From positions 161,670,696 through 161,734,695 of the forward strand of contig CM054060.1 in the NCBI GenBank assembly GCA_028641055.1: a DNA stretch of 64,000 nucleotides. The letters run 5' to 3'. The notes beneath the pieces were generated by a model that was given only the letters and a program-made list of their open reading frames with translations, had not been told where the DNA came from and searched no databases. How positions within the stretch are numbered: position 1 is the stretch's first letter; every line of letters begins with the position of its first letter. Shown piece by piece: positions 57,721 to 64,000 of this stretch. The position numbers and the translations under genes are program-made. Source of the DNA: Alopecurus myosuroides (Eukaryota; Streptophyta; Magnoliopsida; Poales; Poaceae).

Positions 57721-60700
57721 TGTAACACCCGGGGATTTCCCCCCAATTAATTTGTGTGTTTTTCTTTTTTGCATCATCATGAAATCATGCATTGCATTGC
57801 ATCATATGCATTGCACTTTGTTTTCAAAATCATTTAAAAATTCAAACCAATTTAAAAATTCACCCAAAATTCAATCAAATTCAAATTAGCAAATATTTTA
57901 AAGATTTCAAAAAAAAACAAAAGTTTGTGCAACTGGGCATTTTAAATGCTGATTGCATAGAAATTGTTTTCATAATTTTTTGGAGTTTCAAAACCCCTCA
58001 AAATAACCTTTCTTCTCTCCCTTTTCTCTCTTACAAAAAAAAGGGAAAAAGAACTGCTGGGGGAGGCAGGCCCAAAGGCCCACCTACGACCCCGAGCGCC
58101 CAGCCCACCTCCCTTTCTCTTTCCTCCGTACAGAAGGCACGAGGACATGATCCCCTCCTGTCGCTTTCACCAAAGCAGAGAGCACCACAACCACCCTCCT
58201 CCACCTGCTCCCCCACCTTAAAGCCCCCTCTCCCCCAGGAACCTTAACCCTAGGCCCCTCCTCTCTTCCTCCCTGCTGCCGCCGACTCTCCTCTCTTCCT
58301 CCTTTCTCTGTCCCTTTCTCTGAATATCTGAACCGAGAGAGGGAGAGCACTCCCATGGCGGGTACTTGGGGGGCCAAGGGCCATCGTTGTGGTCATCGCC
58401 AAGACCTCCGGAGGCCGGGAATGGAACCATGGCGTCGCCCTCTTCGACCTCGTCCCCTCGGCCGGACCTGGGAGGCTCCAGGACCACCGCGAGTTTCCTG
58501 CTCGTTTCCTGTCCACCATGGACGCAAGGTGAAGCTCGTGCCCATCTTTTCTGTCTCATGTTCATGTCGTTCTGCACTTTGCACTCACGGACCCCTCATG
58601 CACTCACGCCACACACCACTCCTTGCCTCGCACCCGCAGCACCACGGCGAAATCGCACACGCCCACTACCAGTCCGTCCTCGCCTGTCTCCCCTTGCCGT
58701 CTGCAGATCGGAAGCTGGAGGTGTTCTAGTTTCAGTTTCGTCAGAAAAACTATGCCCTTGTACAATTCATTTTGGTTCAGACCTGGACCCTTACACGAAC
58801 CGCACAGCAGCCCAGTGGCTTGGTACTCCGTCCGCACCCTGGAGACCGGGGTTCGATTCCCCCTTGAGGCAAAGCCTCCACCTTTTCTTTCTTTTCCGCG
58901 CGCAAGCATCCCCACCGGTCGGTGACTCCGGTGGCCACCGTGTCTCCACCCCTTCTCATCAACGCCGCGTGGCGCTTGGGCCCACTCGTCAGTCGCTCTG
59001 GCTAGGGTGCCCGGTGGTAGGAAGCGCCCCAGATCCAGATCGGATATGGAACTTTTCTGTTCCACCCCCTAGCCTTTCCAGTTTTGCACGGTAACCCTTC
59101 CACTCCCTGTTTCCAACACGCCTAGGTCCCTGCTTTTGACAGATTGACCCCTGGTTTTCAAAATTGAATAACCAATTCATATTAACTCCAATTTCACAAA
59201 GTAAAATATGTTTTCCATGCAAAATTAAATAAACTTTCCAAATATAAACTTTGTTTTCTGTTTTGAATAATGTAAATTGCTGAAAACAATAATTCTTTGT
59301 TTAATGCATTTAAAATTGCCAATTTAATTACTTGCTCATTTCAAACCCAAATTCAACATATAAAATATGTTTTCCATTCAAAATTTCCTAATCTTTTCAA
59401 ATATGCAATTTGTTTAATGTTTTGAATAATTAAAAATTATAATATATTCTGTACTTTATTTAATTCATTTAAAATTGCATAAATCATAACTAATTCAAAT
59501 TTAATGTGTAAAATATGTTTTCCACTCCAAATTCTCTGTACTTTTCAAATATACAATTTGTTTACTGTTTTTCCTAATTAAAAGTGGTGCAATAATTCAA
59601 TGCTTTAATTAAACCTTTTAAATTGCAAAAATTCATAATTAAATATTTAAAATTCCAAATTTGGCAAATGAGATATCACATTGAAGCTAATATCGTATAC
59701 ATTCTGTTTTCATCATCCACCATGCCATTTAATCACTTCAACCTAATGTTTGCTTGTAATTCACTTAAATAACTATGCATGCACCTGGGATTTCCAAATG
59801 CAACCTTATCTTTGCATTTGGGCCCATTTTTAAATGTTTCATCATGTCTTGTATTTATTTTGATGCACCCTTTAACTTGTCATGCATATAAACTAGGATC
59901 ATGCTGGATCTTTTGCCGTAGTAGTAGTAATTGTTGCATCCGGTGTTTGTTCTAGTTCGTTGCTTCTTCGCGGATAGGACGTTGAGATGATGTGAGCAAC
60001 GACAAGTTCGGATGTACCTCTACTTGCTGGATCTCAGGCAAGTATACTCACTTGCTACCTATGGCTGCCTTTCATCACTTGTTACCGATTTTTTTCCGTT
60101 GTCTGTGTGCTAGCCTAGTATTTTCGATGCTTGTGTTCCGATCCCATCACATGTTTACCCTGCTGCCACGATATTGCCTTACCTGCACACCTATAACCCT
60201 GTTGTTTGTTGGCCTGTGTCGTACTAGCATGCTTAGTGTTGTTTGCGCTCTAGTCCTGTTGTCCCTTGTTCTATCACCTGTTTAGTTGATAGTTGGGCTT
60301 GTTTTAATCAACAACATGTTAATGTTTGGGGTAATAATAATTTGATGATAAGGCACCGACAGGAGGCCCGACGTGGTTTTGGAGCCTGCTAGTGTCGAAA
60401 CTAGGAAAAGGGTCTTGTCCATTGATCCATGATGAGTGCGCTAACCGCATCCGGGAGGTAGTATGGGACCCCCCTCGACTTAGATCTGATTTGCAGCTTG
60501 TCCGAAGAGCCACACTTAGTTCGGGTGTTCCATTTGCTCATACGCATGAATGGGTTGGCCCCCCATGGTTACCGTTGATGATGATGATGCATATAGGGCG
60601 AGGCCTGTATTGCCGGGGTGTTGCATCGTGCGGGAGTTTTGCACACTTGCGCTGAGTATTCGGCTGCGTGGCCGGGACCTTATAGCTCCGTGGCTCCTAG

Positions 60701-61612
60701 GATGGGTTGTAGATACGGTTTGGGTCGTGTCGAGCCAACCTGAGTTTTAGTTGGTGGCTTGAGTGTGTACGGGTACTGTAGCGCACCCTGCAGGGATGAA
60801 TCTTCTCGAGAAGCCGTGTTGTCCGCGGTTATGTGACGACTTGGTGAAAGTGCTGGCTAACAAGTACTCAGACAACTTACACCTAATGATAATAACTTGA
60901 CTAGTAATATAGTATTACCTTCACCATAAAAATGAATGTCACCTTAATCAACAGGGTGAGTTTCCTTGGGTTGCTTCCTTAGCAGGGGGTAACACTGGAT
61001 GGGTATTGTTTGGTGAGTAGTTATAGATGGTTTTGTCGCGCTCTCTTATCCCTCTCTAATAGCCGGAAGTTGTAGCGTGTCTCTCTAGTTGTTGGTGCTG
61101 CCCGCTGCCGCTTCTTTGCACTACCCCCTTTCTTTCCGTTGTACCCAAAGTATTTGTATCTTGTGATGATTGGTTACGCTGGTATCTTGTGAGTATGGTT
61201 TATCCACTTGCCAGTACTTAATAGTACTGACCCACGAATCTATTTTGTGGCTGCATATTTCACATTGCAGTCAACAGGTTTGAAGTCTGACGACGTTAGC
61301 TTGGGAATCCCTCCGGCTTGGCCTGGGCAGGGATTGGACGCCATCGGTTATCTTCAGGACTCTTAGTCCAATTTGTATCTTGTCCGTAATGGGACACTAT
61401 GTTGTTTCTTCCGTTGTTATTTGGATCTTTGTATTGTATCAGTTGTATCCTTGACTCGTTTGAGTCGTCTTGTATATACCTCCTCTGTAGTTGTTGTGGA
61501 TTATTCGCGAACTGTTGCAATGTTATCACAAGTGGCAACCTGAAATCGGTTATTATGCGGATTTGGGTGGAAATGATGAAATCTGCATAGTGCCCGATCC
61601 CGGGGCATCACA
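57721..61612 (+). repeat. LARD-like element 3' LTR
   Basis: 3892 bp, near identical to 53368-57225. Differs by small indels, for example an extra GCATTGCATCATAT-type stretch near 57793 and one near 59850. Confidence 0.92.
58808..58860 (+). promoter_or_regulatory. tRNA-like pol III box A/B unit in the 3' LTR
   Basis: AGCCCAGTGG (58809-58818) matches the A-box core, and GGTTCGATTCC (58850-58860) matches the B-box consensus GGTTCGANNCC in full. The 31-base spacing fits a tRNA gene or tRNA-derived SINE. The full cloverleaf is not convincing, so this is not called as a tRNA gene. Confidence 0.5.
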
Positions 61613-61757
61613 GAGAGGACTTCTTTGGGCAGGCTCGGAACATGCACAAAGAGGACAGTGTCTGGTGGCTTGGGAGAATGTCTGCAAGCCTTATTGCTTT
61701 GGAGACTTGGCAATAAAAAATCTAGCTACCCAGGGTTTGGCTCTTCGAGTGAGATGG

Positions 61758-62250
61758 TGACAAAGGGATGGATCTTGGACCCTGCGGGTAAGGACACCCC
61801 GTCTCAAGCCCAAGGTTAAGGCCCAAGAAGGGAAGCCCTTGAAGTGTTCTGGAAGGCCCACTTGAAGCCCACCCGCAACGCCTTGCGGGCTAAGTTAGGA
61901 AACTTGTAACCGACATAGGGTTAGAGTTCAAGTCCTCTCCGGGTAGGGTTTGAGACCTGGCCACCTATATAAGGCCAGGAGAACCAACGGAAGAGGACCA
62001 AGCAATACCGCACCACCAAAGCCTTGAGCTCGAGATTGTACTCTCGACTTGAGCAATCATCATTGTAACCGATCTATTCGATAATACAGATCGACAGAGG
62101 CAGGAGTAAGGGTTTTACCTCTACGAGGCCCCCGAACCTAGGTAAATCGTGCCCCCTGTCTAGCCGATGATCGTCACCAGCGCTCATGAGTTCTCCTATT
62201 CGAAACCTTATGGGTTCACCTGAGAGATTTGCCGAGTTACAGATTCGACA
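61758..62250 (+). repeat. E4 5' LTR
   Basis: 493 bp. A TATA-like CTATATAAGG lies near 61963-61972. The U5 block (about 62098-62150) resembles that of E2. Start set from TG and the break in LINE homology. Confidence 0.75.
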
Positions 62251-64000
62251 ATTGGCGCCGTCTGTGGGAACGGCGGGCGCTGGATCTCCGTCATCTTCGG
62301 CTTCATCATCCAACTCACGTTGGAAACCTTCGACTTCGGCTCCGACCAATCCTATTCGGATCGGATCTGTCGTGGTCACCCCTCACTCGCCGGAATCACG
62401 CCCGATATTCAGCGATCTGGAGAAGAGCGTCACCTTGACGTTCGGAAGCTTGAAGTTCTACACCAACAAGGACGGGATCCTCCACTTCCCTGAAGAATCA
62501 GGATCTGAGTCAGAAGCCATCGACTCGCGCCCTCATCTGGAGAAAAGTGGCGAGTCCATCCGCTTCAACACCAACGACTACCATACCCTCTCGACAGAGG
62601 AACCTTCCCAAATCCAGAAAGCTTTCTGAGCTACGCCTAGGACGCACGAGCCACGACTGGCTCAGGTCTGCATGGCAGGATCGGAACAACCCCCAGAAAC
62701 AGAACAAAGCGCTGCAGAGCGCGCTGAGATCGGTGTCTCGCGGGACGCTTGGGACCGAGCCAAAGAAGCCTTGCGAACAAGCAAGCCGCCTGTGGCTGGA
62801 GCGCCACACGAAGATATGGTCGCCTACCACTATCATCTAGTGAGAGCGGCCACATCTATCAAAGAAGCTCGGTAAGACCTGGCCCATCGGAAAAGATTGG
62901 CGGATGAATCGAGTCAACGCCGAGCCGAGCTATCCCTAACACCTTCGGTCGGAACTCGACCCACAAGGAAGGGATACGCATCAAGAACAACATCCATGGA
63001 CGTCGAGTCCCTGGGTGGGATCAGCAGGTCACTCGGACCTTCCCTTATGCGGGTTGACGAGGACGGAAACGTCTACCCGCAAACTCCTTCTGCCGCAGTC
63101 CTGGCCGCAGCACCCTACATGTAGATGAACCAGCCAGGGGAGAACGACCCTCGAGCGGAGCAGTACAAACAGGTTCGGAAAGGATTGGGCATGGCGGCCT
63201 CAAGGCTCGCCTCCTACGACCGCAGGAAAGCGGCCGAACAGCAAGAGAAGGAAAAAGAAAAAGAGGCATCGCGCAAGCATAGAAGCACTTCGCCTAGGAG
63301 AGACAAATCACCTCGCCGCGGTCGAGGAAAAGAAGCTCGGCGACGCGGTGATAGTCGAAGCAGCAGCGAAGGCAGCCCGAGAAATAAAATCTCGCGACGT
63401 CATAGCAGCCGCTCACGGAAGCACAGCAAAGAGCCTCAGATATCGCGCAAAATAAGGTGGACAAGGCAAGGGCTGCAAGGAACCGCGTGCGCTCCTCGTC
63501 CAGTTCTTCGTACGACGAGATATGCGGCGCGCTGTGTTTCGCCCGCAGCATCCGCGAGGCACCCCTACCCAGGAGATTCAAGCTCAGCACAGAAGTAACG
63601 AAATATGACGGTTCACTCAAACCTTCGTCGAGGCTAAACGACTACCTCACGGCAGTAAAATGCCAACGTGGGAACAAGAACACGGCTATGCAGTACCTCA
63701 ATCTACACTTGGTTGGCGCGGCACGTAGCTGGCTGGAAGCGAGGCCAAAATCCTTTTACGCATCGTGGGACGACCTGCACTACGACTTCTGCAAGAACTT
63801 CTAGGCCACCTACAAGAGACCAGCAACAATTGAAAAACTGCGGACCTGCAAACAGAAGAGTGGCGAGTCCACCCGCGAGTACATTCAGCGATGGACCACG
63901 CCCAGGAACACCGCAGGAAATATCTCAGAGGAAGTAGCGGTTGAGGCCTTCGCAAAAGGCGCCCGACGAATTGCTTTCAGAGAAGAGCTGAGCCGAGCCG
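62186..64000 (+). pseudogene. E4 gag, decayed and incomplete
   Basis: The frame is open from ATG 62186 in U5 and through the primer-binding site. It is then broken by stops at 62627-62629, 62873-62875 and 63122-63124, a frameshift near 63460, and a stop at 63802-63804. A basic Arg/Ser/Lys-rich stretch (63260-63440) precedes the Retrotrans_gag domain (about 63570-64000; QYLNLHLVGAARSWLEARP, ATYKRPATIEKLRTCKQKSG, REYIQRWTT). The window ends inside this domain. Confidence 0.82.
62253..62270 (+). other. E4 primer-binding site
   Basis: TGGCGCCGTCTGTGGGAA, two bases after the LTR. Differs from the E1/E2 site. Confidence 0.8.

Larger units (their letters stand above)
53368..61612 (+). mobile_element. 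LARD-like LTR retrotransposon with 3.9-kb LTRs and a 0.5-kb interior
   Basis: Two LTRs, 53368-57225 (3858 bp) and 57721-61612 (3892 bp), both TGTAACACCC...TCACA, flank only 495 bp. A perfect 5-bp target duplication GAGAG lies at 53363-53367 and 61613-61617. A primer-binding site TGGTATCAGAGCATGG (57228) is close to the initiator-Met tRNA type. No coding sequence exists in the interior, so mobility would need proteins from another element. In one 390-base comparison I counted five differences between LTRs. It sits inside the LINE ORF2. Confidence 0.93.
48721..61757 (+). mobile_element. LINE (non-LTR) element interrupted by the LARD-like element and cut by E4
   Basis: ORF1-like sequence (48754-50385) is followed by ORF2-like endonuclease and reverse transcriptase (50893-53367). 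After the LARD-like insertion (53368-61612) the ORF2 frame resumes (61618-61757) and is then cut by the LTR of E4. The LINE is therefore older than both insertions. The 3' end is not in view. Confidence 0.85.
50893..61757 (+). pseudogene. LINE ORF2 (AP endonuclease and reverse transcriptase), interrupted
   Basis: Begins with the AP-endonuclease start, where a TGA at about 50912 breaks the frame just before NLRGLNEPAKKNAV; LVCLQETKL, IIVGDFNMIL and TWSNERASPTLTRIDK follow. Reverse transcriptase has RPISLVHSFSKLFSKLLA, SAFVKGRSLHDN and KLDISKAFDSLSW; a frameshift and stop lie near 52678. After it come GPRQGDPISPMLFVL and the catalytic YADD (about 52940). The frame is then split at 53367 by the LARD-like element and resumes at 61618 (GQCLVAWENVCKPYCFGDLA). 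Not functional here. Confidence 0.82.
61758..64000 (+). mobile_element. E4: 5' part of a Ty3/gypsy retrotransposon, cut by window end
   Basis: An LTR (61758-62250) starts TGACAAAGGGATGG and ends ATTCGACA. A primer-binding site follows at 62253-62270, then a gag region to the window end. It inserted into the LINE ORF2. The 3' half and target duplication are not in view. Confidence 0.82.

Noticed and set aside
53368..61612. Tandem segmental duplication of about 3.9 kb containing duplicated ORFs
   Set aside because: TG...CA ends, GAGAG target duplication and a tRNA primer site show the two copies are LTRs; the paired ORFs have no domains.

Overview
The window is nuclear DNA of a grass, most likely tribe Triticeae (wheat, barley, Aegilops, rye) or a close Pooideae relative. 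The reasons are spliced plant genes with GT-AG introns, dense nesting of long LTR retrotransposons, LTRs of the TGATACGTC type, PIF/Harbinger elements with GGGCATCTCCAG ends and TAA target sites, hAT and Mutator elements, and a giant-LTR (LARD-like) element. No bacterial, organellar or rRNA sequence was seen. Only two genes look like ordinary host genes; most of the rest is transposable elements. All calls come from reading the sequence, with no database search.

Layout. 1-11.4 kb: nested and truncated LTR elements. A complete 7.4-kb Ty3/gypsy element (E1, 1100-8531, target duplication AGATG) sits inside an older element whose 3' LTR is 8646-10147; a minus-strand Ty3 LTR remnant (10148-11060) follows. 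12.8-15.0 kb: a two-exon glycosyltransferase family 17 gene. 17.7-35.0 kb: a Harbinger element (TAA duplication) split by a complete 15.45-kb Tat-lineage Ty3 element (E2, 18614-34063, duplication CCTGC). E2 carries gag-protease, pol with two RNase H domains, and on the opposite strand an eight-exon gene of 1413 codons that I could close in frame. 35.5-36.8 kb: a Mutator element (9-bp duplication ACATTTGGG) carrying a fragment of a cation/H+ exchanger (CHX) gene. 36.8-37.6 kb: a LINE-like remnant. 38.7-43.6 kb: an eight-exon NAC transcription factor gene of the SOG1 type, with three tandem copies of one C-terminal exon. 44.0-44.9 kb: an 856-bp foldback element. 45.1-48.7 kb: a hAT element (8-bp duplication CTTACGTT) holding a Harbinger element (TAA) with an intact 617-aa Myb-like/AT-hook gene. 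48.7-61.8 kb: a LINE broken by a LARD-like element (53368-61612, duplication GAGAG) made almost wholly of two 3.9-kb LTRs. 61758 to the end: the 5' end of another Ty3 element with a decayed gag.

How it works together. The two host genes encode a probable Golgi glycosyltransferase and a probable DNA-damage-response regulator. Among the elements, E1 and E2 share an unusual architecture: the normal gag-pol strand, plus a spliced antisense gene with its own TATA-like box between pol and the 3' LTR. LTR pairs of E1 and E2 differ at only a few positions by eye, so both insertions look recent.
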